From Buchnera aphidicola (Anoecia oenotherae) (GTDB taxonomy: Bacteria > Pseudomonadota > Gammaproteobacteria > Enterobacterales > Enterobacteriaceae): a DNA stretch of 64,000 bases. The position numbers were made by a program, and so were the translations under genes. Below the pieces are notes generated by a model. It was not told the origin of the DNA. It saw only the letters and a list, made by a program, of their open reading frames with translations, and did no database searches. Every line of letters begins with the position of its first letter. The first letter of the stretch is position 1. Positions 26,800-35,876 of the stretch are shown in pieces. The stretch spans positions 248,001-312,000 of the forward strand of contig NZ_CP033012.1 in assembly GCF_005080765.1 (NCBI RefSeq). The letters are read 5' to 3'.

Positions 26800-28059
26800 A
26801 TGATTATTACAAGTAAACTAAAAATTAATGATTTCGATCTATGGAAAATTATAGAACAAGAAAAAATAAGGCAAGAAGAGCATATAGAATTAATTGCATC
26901 TGAAAATTATGCAAGTGTTTCTGTTATGCAGGCACAAGGATCTTGTTTGACAAATAAATACGCTGAAGGATATCCACATAAAAGATACTATGGTGGATGC
27001 GAGAATGTTGATAAAATAGAGTTATTAGCTATACAACGAGCTAAAGAATTATTTGATGCTGATTATGCTAATGTTCAACCTCATTCTGGATCTCAAGCAA
27101 ATTTTGCAGTATATTCTACTTTATTAAAATCAGGAGATTTAATATTAGGATTAGCATTAAGTCATGGAGGTCATTTGACTCATGGATCTAAAGTTAATTT
27201 TTCAGGAAAAATCTTTAATTCTATTGAATATGGAGTTAATGATGCTGGTTTTATAGATTATTCTAAATTAGAAAAAATTGCAATTAATTATCGACCTAAA
27301 ATGATTATAGGTGGTTTTTCTGCTTATTCAAGAATATGCGATTGGGAAAGAATGAGATTTATTGCTGATAAAATTAGCGCTTATTTCATAGTAGATATAG
27401 CTCATATTGCTGGTTTGGTAGCAGCTAAATTATATCCTAATCCTATTCATTATGCTCATGTAGTAACTAGTACTACTCATAAAACTTTAGGTGGACCACG
27501 AGGTGGTTTAATTTTATCAAAAAATCAAACAAAAAGTTTTTATCATGCAATTGATATGTCTGTTTTTCCAGGAAGTCAAGGTGGTCCACTAATGCACGTT
27601 ATAGCTGCTAAAGCTATTGCTTTTAAAGAAGCAATGACACCTAATTTTTTATTATATCAAAAACAAATTTTAATAAATGCACAGTATATGTCTGAAATTT
27701 TCATTCAAAACAATTTTAATATTGTATCTAATGGGACAGAAAATCATCTATTCTTAATAGATTTAAGTGCTAAAAAGATTACTGGTAAGGAAGCTGAGTA
27801 TTGTCTTGGTTGTGCTAATATTATAGTAAATAAAAATAGTGTTCCAAATGATACAAAAAGCCCCTTAATTTCTTCAGGTATTAGAATAGGAACAGCTGCT
27901 ATAACGCGTAGAGGATTTAAAGAAAAAGAATCTAAATTAGTATCTTATTGGATGATAAAAATTATTAATAATATAAATAATAAGAATAAAATTGATGAGA
28001 TAAAACAAAAAGTAAGAAAACTATGTTTATTATTTCCAGTATACGATTATACAACATAA
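26800..28059 (+). CDS. glyA: Serine hydroxymethyltransferase
   Basis: PLP enzyme converting serine and tetrahydrofolate to glycine and 5,10-methylene-tetrahydrofolate, the main source of one-carbon units. 419 residues (E. coli 417). The PLP lysine is K228 in TSTTHKTLGGPRGG; the N-terminal SENYAS and HSGSQANFAVY motifs and the C-terminal RIGTAAITRRGF are intact. GAGA precedes the ATG. With serC in the same window it links serine production to glycine and folate. Convergent with bioB; two hairpins downstream may end the transcripts. Confidence 0.98.
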   Translation: MIITSKLKINDFDLWKIIEQEKIRQEEHIELIASENYASVSVMQAQGSCLTNKYAEGYPHKRYYGGCENVDKIELLAIQRAKELFDADYANVQPHSGSQANFAVYSTLLKSGDLILGLALSHGGHLTHGSKVNFSGKIFNSIEYGVNDAGFIDYSKLEKIAINYRPKMIIGGFSAYSRICDWERMRFIADKISAYFIVDIAHIAGLVAAKLYPNPIHYAHVVTSTTHKTLGGPRGGLILSKNQTKSFYHAIDMSVFPGSQGGPLMHVIAAKAIAFKEAMTPNFLLYQKQILINAQYMSEIFIQNNFNIVSNGTENHLFLIDLSAKKITGKEAEYCLGCANIIVNKNSVPNDTKSPLISSGIRIGTAAITRRGFKEKESKLVSYWMIKIINNINNKNKIDEIKQKVRKLCLLFPVYDYTT

Positions 28060-28082
28060 AATATTCTATTTTAGAGATAAAT

Positions 28083-28115
28083 AATTACTTATCATTTAAA
28101 ATGATAAAAATAATT
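28083..28115 (+). terminator. Possible glyA terminator hairpin
   Basis: TTATCAT / ATGATAA is a 7-bp stem with loop TTAAA, extended by outer AATTA/TAATT pairs, about 25 bases after the glyA stop, followed by TTTAT. It is A/T-rich, so chance formation is possible. Confidence 0.35.
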
Positions 28116-28549
28116 TTATAGTTAAAATATTAAGTATATATAATATATATATATTTCATTTATAAATATGATTTAAAAATATAAATAAAATATATATATA
28201 TATGTATTAAAAATAGAAAATTAATATTTTGGTTTGGATTTATTTCATGTTTAAACCATTAAATAAGTTTAATTGTTAGTTAAAATTTAATGTTCTTTAT
28301 TTACTAAATATAAACATTATTTATAAATATAAATTATATCAATAATTTATACACTATTTTTTATTTAACATGAAATTTTTTAATAACAATATTTTACTGT
28401 TTATAAAAAAAAGTACTACTATATTATTATTAGAAGTAATGTGTGTACTTCTATTTTTTTTGAGAAACATCATATTTTTGTTGTAAATCATAATTATTAT
28501 ATAGAAATTCAAAATTTTTTAGTAAAATAATTAAATATATATTTTAACT

Positions 28550-28582
28550 ACGTTACATAAGTTTTAAATTTTTATGTAACGT
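28550..28582. terminator. Perfect 11-bp hairpin between convergent glyA and bioB
   Basis: ACGTTACATAA / TTATGTAACGT forms a perfect 11-bp stem with an 11-base loop, 55 bases beyond the bioB stop codon and between two convergent genes. The G/C content of the stem stands out. A T7 run follows about ten bases later on the plus strand. It probably acts in both directions. Confidence 0.5.
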
Positions 28583-28637
28583 CATAAACTATTTTTTTCA
28601 TATAAAAAGTTATAAATACATATATTTATTTTTTAAC

Positions 28638-29666
28638 TTAAATAGTTGCGTTATAATACAATTTTTTAGTATTATTTTCTTTGTTTGTTTTAATTGTATT
28701 GAAATAATTACTTTCTTTGTTAATTTTTGTATTTTTAAAATTTAGTCCTAATTTTTTAAACAATTTAAGATCATTTTCTTTATCTGGGTTTTTTGTAGTT
28801 AATAGTTTACAACCATAAAATACAGAATTCGCTCCTGCCATAAAACACATTGCTTGAGTTTGTTCATTCATATTTTTTCTTCCAGCTGATAATCTAATAT
28901 AGGAAGAAGGTAGTATAACTCTTGCAACTGCAATTACTCGAATGAATTCAAATGGATCTATAGTTTGATTATTTTCCATTGGAGTACCTTTTGTTCTTAC
29001 AAGCATATTTATAGGTATACTTTCTGGTGGAATAGAAAGATTTGATAATTCCACAAGTAATTCTATTCTATCTTGCATAGTTTCTCCAAGGCCTATTATT
29101 CCACCTGAACAGACTTTTATGCCATTTTTTCGTACTATTTCTAGTGTTTTTAGTCTATCTTCGTATTTTCTAGTAGTAATTATATTTTTATAAAACTTAG
29201 GAGAAGTATCTAAATTGTGGTTATAAAAGTCTAATCCAGCATTAGCTAATTTTTTAGCTTGTAAATTAGTTAAACTTCCTAACGTCATGCATGTTTCCAT
29301 GCCCATATTTTTTATTTTTTTTATTATTTTTTCTAAATACGGCATATTTTTTTCAGATGGAGATTTCCAAGCAGCTCCTAGACAAAATCGATCTGATCCT
29401 GATAATTTTGCTTTTTTAGCTTCTAAAAGAACTGTTTTTAATTCCAATAATTTTTCTTTTTTTATATTTGTCTTATATCGTGCACTTTGTGGACAATATT
29501 TGCAATCTTCAGGGCAAGATCCTGTTTTGATAGATAGTAAAGTACTTATTTGCAAAGTATTAGGAGAAAAGTTTTTTCTGTGTATAGTTTGAGATAAAAA
29601 TAATAGTTCTAAAAGAGGTAATTGAAATAACCGTTTAATTTTTTTTAAAGTCCAAATTTTTTTCAT
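28638..29666 (-). CDS. bioB: Biotin synthase
   Basis: Radical-SAM enzyme that inserts sulfur into dethiobiotin to give biotin. 342 residues (E. coli 346). The SAM cluster cysteines are C51, C55 and C58 (SCPEDCKYCPQS), and the [2Fe-2S] ligands are expected in MGMETCMTLG, NGIKVCSGG and the arginine in YIRLSAGR, all present. The last 30 residues are Lys/Asn-rich and divergent. GAGA precedes the ATG. In other Buchnera bioB lies with bioA and bioD; here 1.4 kb of noncoding DNA follows upstream and no other bio gene is in the window, so the substrate source is uncertain. Confidence 0.97.
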   Translation of the reverse strand: MKKIWTLKKIKRLFQLPLLELLFLSQTIHRKNFSPNTLQISTLLSIKTGSCPEDCKYCPQSARYKTNIKKEKLLELKTVLLEAKKAKLSGSDRFCLGAAWKSPSEKNMPYLEKIIKKIKNMGMETCMTLGSLTNLQAKKLANAGLDFYNHNLDTSPKFYKNIITTRKYEDRLKTLEIVRKNGIKVCSGGIIGLGETMQDRIELLVELSNLSIPPESIPINMLVRTKGTPMENNQTIDPFEFIRVIAVARVILPSSYIRLSAGRKNMNEQTQAMCFMAGANSVFYGCKLLTTKNPDKENDLKLFKKLGLNFKNTKINKESNYFNTIKTNKENNTKKLYYNATI

Positions 29667-31051
29667 AATTTTCTCATAAATGTCATAATATTTATTTATA
29701 AATATATATATAACAAATGTTAATTTTATTTTCTGTAGATTTAAATTAAAAATAAATAAATGGAACTCATGTTCTAATATTAAAAATATATAGAATTCTT
29801 ATTGTTTAATAAATACACTAGGTATTTTTAGTGAAGCTATTAAAAAATTTCTAAGGTATTTTAATAAATTAAAAATAATATTTAGATTTTTATTATTTTT
29901 TGTTTATAAATAGGTGTACACAATTTATATTTAAATTTATTTAATAAGATAAAAAACGTACTACTACTATTGTAGTGAGATAGAATTATGTCATTATATT
30001 TTTTATAAAAAATTTTAAATTATTTACCTTAATGAAAAATATAATAAATTTTATTTTTAAAAAAAGTAGTTGTTTTTTTTAGATAATTATGAAATTAGTT
30101 ACAAAATTTTAGATTTTTTAATTAAAAAAATAGATTTTATTTATTTTAATAAAAATATAACAGAAGTATTTTTTATTTAAAGTTTATAATGGTTTTTTTG
30201 TTAAGAATCAGATAAACATTTTGATTGTGTATATGTGCTATTAACAATTTTAAATATTTATTTATGAAACCAAATATTTTTATATTGTATTGATATACAA
30301 TTATTTTTCTGAATAATCAAATTTTAATTTATAAATTTGTAATCATAGGAATTCAAATATATATATATATACTTATATATTTATTTTGTTTTAATATTTT
30401 AAATAGCATGTATTTGTACTTTTAATGAAAATATATATGAAATGATTTATAGTTAATTTTTAATATTAAAAAGAATAAAAAAAATGTTTCAGATTAATAT
30501 TTCATAAATGTTAAATAAAATTTTTATATATAAGATGTGTATCATTCAAGATCTACGAATACAAATTATTATAGTTGTTTAAAAATAATTAGGAATAATA
30601 TTTTATCTATACAAGAGATAAATTAATTTGATAAGTCAAGAAATTTGTATTTCATTTTACACTTTTATTTGTTTTTTAATATAGAAATAGTTAAAAATTA
30701 TTAAATTTTTACTGTACATAATTTTATTAAAAGATTTTTAATATAAAAAATGTATGAGATTTTAGAAACGTAAAAAGCATTTAAGCAACATATTGTAAAA
30801 TAAAAACTACTTGATCTTAGGATTTTTTAATATTACATTTTACAGATATTATTTATTATATGTTTAGTGAATTCCATATTAAAAGTGTAAATAAAAAATT
30901 TTTTTTTATTTTTAAAAAAGTGTAAATGTTACAGTTTTTTTTTGTTAAATATATATGTAAAAAATATAAATATTAGTAATATACAATTTATATGTTTTTT
31001 ATAAAAAATGATTTAATAAATTATGTACAACGTAATTATGTTTATATTTAT
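29667..31051. other. 1.4-kb noncoding gap between bioB and pgl
   Basis: Almost 1.4 kb without a supported gene, the second largest gap in the window. Sequence is A/T-rich with many stops in all frames. From memory, bioA and/or bioD lie beside bioB in other Buchnera, so loss of one or both is the likely origin. I found no recognisable BioA or BioD motif by eye. A small CTAC/GTAG inverted repeat near 29970 is not significant. Confidence 0.55.
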
Positions 31052-32038
31052 TTAATTCATGATAACCCATACAGGATTTTCTCCAGCATAACTTCTTATT
31101 ATAGGAAGAAGATCACCATTATTTTTAGAAATTTTATATATTGTAATGAAATTTGATTTTTCTCCTACCACAGATAGTAAGTTTTCTTTTTTATCAATAA
31201 AAAATGCACGAGGTTGTGTTTCTACGGAATAATGTTTTTTAAAAAAAATTTTAAAATTATTTTGATTAATTTCAAATAATGTTATTATACTATTATTTCT
31301 TTCTGACGCGTACAAATATTTTCCACATGATGATATGTGAATATCAGCAGCCCAATTGCATATAGAATTATTATGTTCTTTTGGAAGTAATTTTATATTT
31401 TGTATATTATTTATACTAATTTTATCATTTTTTATTTTCCATACATCTATTGTGCTATCTAGTTCGTTAATAGAAAAAATAAAATTTTTGTTTGGATGAA
31501 AAGTAAAATGGCGTGGTCCAGATTTTTTTTTAACTATAAATTGCAATTTTTTAAAATTTTTCTTGTTGTTTATAGAGTTAAAAATATAAATAGAATCTGA
31601 TTTTAATGCAGTTGTAATTATGCTGTGATTTAAATCATAAAATTTAGAACAGTGACAACCATTGATGTTTTTAAATATATTTAAAATAGTTATAGGAATG
31701 CCATTTTCATTTAATTTTATTATAATTAATAATGATCCATGATATGAACTACATGCTAATAAATTGTTTTCTTTATTTATAGAAATATAGTTTAAAGGTA
31801 CTGGTAATGAAAAAGTAGATAATTTTTTTATTTTTCCATTATTCAAAATTTTATAAGTTGTTATATTATAATTAGGTCTTATTCCAACGTACATTAATTT
31901 ATATTTTTTACTTAAAGATATAGGTTGTGCTTGACCTTCAGTATAAATTTCTTGAACTATTGTTATATTTTTTTTAAAAAATTTTAAAACTTTGATTGAG
32001 CTATCTCCAGGGCTAGATATATATATATATTTATCCAT
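31052..32038 (-). CDS. pgl: 6-phosphogluconolactonase (YbhE type)
   Basis: Hydrolyses 6-phosphogluconolactone, the second step of the oxidative pentose phosphate pathway, making NADPH and ribose precursors. 328 residues (E. coli 331), a seven-bladed beta-propeller of the lactonase family. Diagnostic segments match E. coli through the length: QAQPISLS, YVGIRPNYNI, NGCHCSKF, GPRHFTFHPN, NELDSTIDVW, WAADIHIS, ETQPRAFFID and the C-terminal NPVWVIMN. GAGA precedes the ATG. It lies divergent from the inserted leuABCD cluster, with mfd beyond it. Confidence 0.95.
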   Translation of the reverse strand: MDKYIYISSPGDSSIKVLKFFKKNITIVQEIYTEGQAQPISLSKKYKLMYVGIRPNYNITTYKILNNGKIKKLSTFSLPVPLNYISINKENNLLACSSYHGSLLIIIKLNENGIPITILNIFKNINGCHCSKFYDLNHSIITTALKSDSIYIFNSINNKKNFKKLQFIVKKKSGPRHFTFHPNKNFIFSINELDSTIDVWKIKNDKISINNIQNIKLLPKEHNNSICNWAADIHISSCGKYLYASERNNSIITLFEINQNNFKIFFKKHYSVETQPRAFFIDKKENLLSVVGEKSNFITIYKISKNNGDLLPIIRSYAGENPVWVIMN

Positions 32039-32116
32039 TAATTTTTTCTCGTTTATATTATTATAAGTAATATATAAATTTTTTAAATTTTTGTAAATAA
32101 AAAAGTATGATAAAGG

Positions 32117-32152
32117 ATATTTTTAATACGAATTTGTTCGTATAAAAATTAT
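32117..32152. other. Hairpin in the pgl-leuA region
   Basis: ATACGAA / TTCGTAT is a 7-bp stem with loop TTTG, extended by further A/T pairs with one mismatch. The CG pairs stand out from the surrounding A/T. It lies about 80 bases upstream of pgl and 500 before leuA; its role is unknown. Confidence 0.35.
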
Positions 32153-32537
32153 ATACTTTTCTAAAATAGAAACGTATGGAAAATTTTTAATATGTAAAAC
32201 ATCAATTTAATAATTAATAAATTTTCAATTTTTAGACATATTTATATGCCGTTTATTCAAAAAAATATGTGAATTTTTTTGTTATTATTTGTAGAGTAAA
32301 TACATATGTCTGAATAGATTATGTATTTTTAAAATAATAGTTTCATAAAAGCTAATAACACTTAAGATATAAAATTTTTACATAAAAATATTTTTTAAAA
32401 AATATTTTATATTTATTTTGATTTTAAAAATTAAGTAATTTATGGACATAAACAGATTACAAATAACACTATATTTTTATTAAAATAGATAATTAAATAA
32501 TTTAAAAATTATAGTAGGTTAATTTTTTCATTAAATA

Positions 32538-32566
32538 TTGATAAATTATTTTCAGTAGATTACAGT
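32538..32566 (+). promoter_or_regulatory. Candidate sigma-70 promoter for leuA
   Basis: TTGATA (five of six matches to TTGACA), a 17-base spacer and TACAGT (four of six to TATAAT) lie about 90 bases before the leuA ATG. In such A/T-rich DNA partial matches are common, so this is only a candidate. Confidence 0.3.
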
Positions 32567-32657
32567 GTATTGTAAAAAAGCAATATTTAATTTAACCTAA
32601 GATTAGCAATATGTAATCTATTTTCTAGTGTAGTAAATGTTATAGAATAGGAAGATA

Positions 32658-34199
32658 ATGAAAGAAAAAATTATTATTTTAGATACAACTCTTCGTGACG
32701 GAGAACAATCTTTAAGATCGAGTATGAGTATAGAAGAAAAATTAAACATTGCTTTATCTTTAGAAGACATGGGGGTAGATTTTATAGAAGCAGGATTTCC
32801 AGTATCTTCTCCAGGAGATTTCAAAGCAGTGCAAACGATTTCTAATACTATAAAAAATAGTAGAATATGTAGCTTAGCTAGGTGTATAGATAAAGATATT
32901 GATATAGCAGCAGAATCGATGAATAGATCAAAATATTTTAGAATTCATGTATTTCTTGGAACGTCTAACTTACATGTTACTTCTAAATTACAAAAAACTT
33001 TTACTCAAATTATAGAAATGGCTGTTAAAGGAGTAAAAAGAGCTAAACGGTATACAGATGATGTTGAATTTTCATGTGAAGATGCAGGACGTACTTCTAT
33101 CCAAAATCTTTGTAGAATTATAGAATCTGTTATAGATGCTGGTGCTACAACAATTAATATTCCTGATACAGTTGGATATACAATTCCTAGCGAATATAAA
33201 AAAATTATTTTACAAGTGCGTAATGAAGTTCATAATATAGATAAAGCAGTTATTTCTGTTCATTGTCATGATGATCTAGGAATGGCTACTGGAAATTCTA
33301 TTTCTGCATTAGAAGCAGGAGCTAGACAAATAGAAGGAACTATTAATGGAATAGGAGAAAGAGCAGGGAATACAGCATTAGAAGAAGTTATTTTAGCGAT
33401 TAAAATAAAAGAAAAGCTATTAAATGTATATACTAGCATTAAAATTTCAAATATTTGTAATACAAGTAAAATTGTTAGTTCTACATGTGGTATTTCGATA
33501 CCTGAAAATAAAGCGATTATTGGAAATAATGCTTTTTCTCATTCTTCAGGTATTCATCAGGATGGAGTGTTAAAAAATAGAAAAAATTATGAAATAATTT
33601 TCCCTGAAGATGTTGGTTTTAAAACTAAACAGTTACATTTAACGTCACGTTCTGGTAGAGCTGCAATAAAATTTTATATGGATAAAATGGGTTATAAAGA
33701 GGTAGATTATAATTTGAATTTATTATATAAAAAATTCTTAAAGTTATCAGATAAAATAGGACAAGTATTTGATTATCATTTAGAGATATTATCTTTTTTA
33801 GATAATCAAGATAAATTAATCCTATTTTTTTTAAAATCGTTAAAAGTAAAATTTTCTTGTAATAAAAATTACATGATTTTTATAGAATTGTTATATGGAA
33901 AAAAAATACTAAAAGGAGAATTATTATCTAAAAACAATAATCTAGTTAATTCTATAATAGATCTAATTGTTTCTGTAACTAAAATACCAATCATTTTAAA
34001 TAATTATAATTTTTTAGTTCAAATGAAGAATAAAGAAGAAATTGGAATTGTAAATATATCAGTTCTATATAAAAAAAGGATATTTTACTCAAAAAGTTTT
34101 TCTATAAGTTTTTCAGAAGCAATTGTTAAATCGTTAATAAACATATTGAATGATATTGAAAAGTATAATAAAGCAATGTTATTAGCTAAAAGTACATAA
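32658..34199 (+). CDS. leuA: 2-isopropylmalate synthase
   Basis: First committed enzyme of leucine synthesis: joins acetyl-CoA and 2-oxoisovalerate. 513 residues (E. coli 523). The N-terminal TIM barrel has ILDTTLRDGEQS (7-18) with metal-binding Asp, the HCHDDLGMATGNS motif with its metal-binding histidines, and the GIGERAGN segment; the C-terminal regulatory domain (about 390-513) is present but divergent and Lys/Asn-rich. AGGA lies before the ATG. Unlike most Buchnera, where leuABCD is on a plasmid, this gene is flanked by the chromosomal genes pgl and mfd. It is followed by an unusually long gap (581 bases) before leuB. Confidence 0.97.
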   Translation: MKEKIIILDTTLRDGEQSLRSSMSIEEKLNIALSLEDMGVDFIEAGFPVSSPGDFKAVQTISNTIKNSRICSLARCIDKDIDIAAESMNRSKYFRIHVFLGTSNLHVTSKLQKTFTQIIEMAVKGVKRAKRYTDDVEFSCEDAGRTSIQNLCRIIESVIDAGATTINIPDTVGYTIPSEYKKIILQVRNEVHNIDKAVISVHCHDDLGMATGNSISALEAGARQIEGTINGIGERAGNTALEEVILAIKIKEKLLNVYTSIKISNICNTSKIVSSTCGISIPENKAIIGNNAFSHSSGIHQDGVLKNRKNYEIIFPEDVGFKTKQLHLTSRSGRAAIKFYMDKMGYKEVDYNLNLLYKKFLKLSDKIGQVFDYHLEILSFLDNQDKLILFFLKSLKVKFSCNKNYMIFIELLYGKKILKGELLSKNNNLVNSIIDLIVSVTKIPIILNNYNFLVQMKNKEEIGIVNISVLYKKRIFYSKSFSISFSEAIVKSLINILNDIEKYNKAMLLAKST

Positions 34200-34780
34200 A
34201 TATATATATTTAGTTAAATAAAAAATACATTAGTTTTTAACTTAATAAATAATTAAATTAAGTAAAATACTTTAATTTATGAATTATAAAAATAAAAATT
34301 ATATTTTTTATAAATTAATATAGTTTTATTATTTAAATAATTTTAGTATAAAATGCTAGACTTAAAAATTTAATTAAATTAAATTTTTATAAGTAAAAAT
34401 TAAATTAATGAATATTTTGTTTATGGTTTTAAAGACATTTGTGCAATATAATAGTATATACTTATTGTACTAAAAATTATTTTTTTAAAAAAATTAATTT
34501 AATAAGTTTTGAATACAGTATGACAGGTTTAATGAATACATGTATGATTTTCATTTTATTAAACAAAAAAATATATTTGTATGTTTCGTAAGTATAGAAT
34601 ATATATTTATATATATATAAACATAATAATATAAAACAATATATATTCTAAATATATGAATCATTTATAAAATTGTAGTACTAGAAATACAATGTTAATG
34701 TTTCTTTGTTTATATATTCACAATATGTTCCAAAAAAATGTTAAATATTTTTTAAAATATTAAAAATTAAGAGTTGTTTT
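34200..34780. other. 581-base gap inside the leu cluster (leuA-leuB)
   Basis: No gene is recognisable. It holds a perfect 12-bp inverted repeat, TAGAATATATAT at 34595-34606 and ATATATATTCTA at 34639-34650, around a 32-base loop. In E. coli and the pLeu plasmids leuA and leuB are close together, so the gap is unexpected within a compact cluster; it may break leuA from leuBCD transcriptionally. Confidence 0.6.
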
Positions 34781-35872
34781 ATGAAAAAAGAAACTAGAGT
34801 AACTATATTACCTGGTGATGGGATAGGACCTGAAGTAATGGAACAAGGTTATAAAATTTTAAAAGTATTAAAAAAAAAATTTAAGTTAAATATTTCGCAT
34901 TATGAATGTGATATTGGTGGAATAGCAATTGATAAGCATGGAGTATCTTTACCTAAATGCACAATAGATTCTTGTGCTGAATCTGATGCGGTATTATTAG
35001 GATCAATAGGGGGTCCAAAGTGGGATAATCTTCCTAGTCATTTACGTCCGGAAAAAAGTGCTCTTCTTGCATTACGAAAGCATTTTAATTTGTTTTCGAA
35101 CATTAGGCCAGCAAAAATATATCCTGAATTGCATTATTTGTCTCCTCTTCGTTATGATATTAGTAAAATAGGATTTGATATATTATGTATAAGGGAGTTA
35201 ACAGGTGGAATATATTTCGGGAAACCTAGTGGTAATAGTGGTTACGGATTAATGGAAAATTCTTTTGATACGGAAATATATTATAAATTTGAAATAGAAA
35301 GAATTTCAAAAATGGCTTTTCAGATAGCTAGATTAAGAAAAAAATGTGTTACTTCTATAGATAAAGCTAATGTACTAAATAGTTCTATATTATGGAGAAA
35401 AACTGTTGATAGTGTATCAAAAAGTTATCCAGATATTTCATTAAATCATTTATATGTAGATAATGCTGCTATGCAAATTATAAAAAATCCATCCCAATTT
35501 GATGTGATGTTATCTTCTAATTTATTTGGTGATATATTATCAGATGAATGTGCTGCTATTATTGGATCAATAGGAATGTTGCCATCAGCTAGTTTTAATG
35601 AAAAAAATTTTGGTATTTATGAACCTTCAGGAGGATCTGCTCCTGATATTGCTGGAAAAAATATTGCTAATCCTATAGCACAAATTTTATGTATATCTAT
35701 GTTTTTATACTATACAATGAAATTACCTGAAATATCTTATTTGCTAGAAATGTCAGTTCGTGAAGCATTGAGGATTGGATATAGGACAAAAGATATTAGT
35801 GATAGTAAAAAATACGTTAGTACCGATGAATTTGGCAGTCAAGTAGCTAAATTATTATCTTCAAGGGCATAA
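34781..35872 (+). CDS. leuB: 3-isopropylmalate dehydrogenase
   Basis: NAD-dependent oxidative decarboxylation of 3-isopropylmalate, the third step of leucine synthesis. 363 residues, as in E. coli. The family motifs are intact: LPGDGIGPEV (10-19), the arginine-rich substrate region RPEKSALLALRKH...NIRPAK, RELTGGIYFGKPSG, the lysine/tyrosine region, and the metal-binding segment LFGDILSDECAAIIGSIGMLPSA, with EPSGGSAPDIAGK near the C-terminus. Its stop is one base before the leuC ATG, so leuBCD is a single operon. No insertion in the frame. Confidence 0.98.
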   Translation: MKKETRVTILPGDGIGPEVMEQGYKILKVLKKKFKLNISHYECDIGGIAIDKHGVSLPKCTIDSCAESDAVLLGSIGGPKWDNLPSHLRPEKSALLALRKHFNLFSNIRPAKIYPELHYLSPLRYDISKIGFDILCIRELTGGIYFGKPSGNSGYGLMENSFDTEIYYKFEIERISKMAFQIARLRKKCVTSIDKANVLNSSILWRKTVDSVSKSYPDISLNHLYVDNAAMQIIKNPSQFDVMLSSNLFGDILSDECAAIIGSIGMLPSASFNEKNFGIYEPSGGSAPDIAGKNIANPIAQILCISMFLYYTMKLPEISYLLEMSVREALRIGYRTKDISDSKKYVSTDEFGSQVAKLLSSRA

Positions 35873-35876
35873 CATG

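Larger units (their letters stand above)
28060..28637. other. Gap between convergent glyA and bioB
   Basis: 578 bases with no gene. It has (TA)n runs around 28135-28205 and two hairpins (28083-28115 and 28550-28582, listed separately). Otherwise nearly featureless A/T sequence. Confidence 0.6.
32039..32657. other. Divergent gap pgl / leuA
   Basis: 619 bases between pgl and the start of the leucine cluster. It holds a small hairpin (32117-32152), a 24-base A/T palindrome near 32385-32410, and a promoter-like pair before leuA. This is the left junction of the relocated leu cluster. I see no plasmid replication gene (repA) remnant or leader peptide rich in Leu codons. Confidence 0.55.

Noticed and set aside
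32385..32410. Perfect A/T palindrome (AAAATATTTTTT with its complement) as a regulator site
   Set aside because: A/T-only palindromes of this kind arise readily by chance in this DNA; nothing else supports function.
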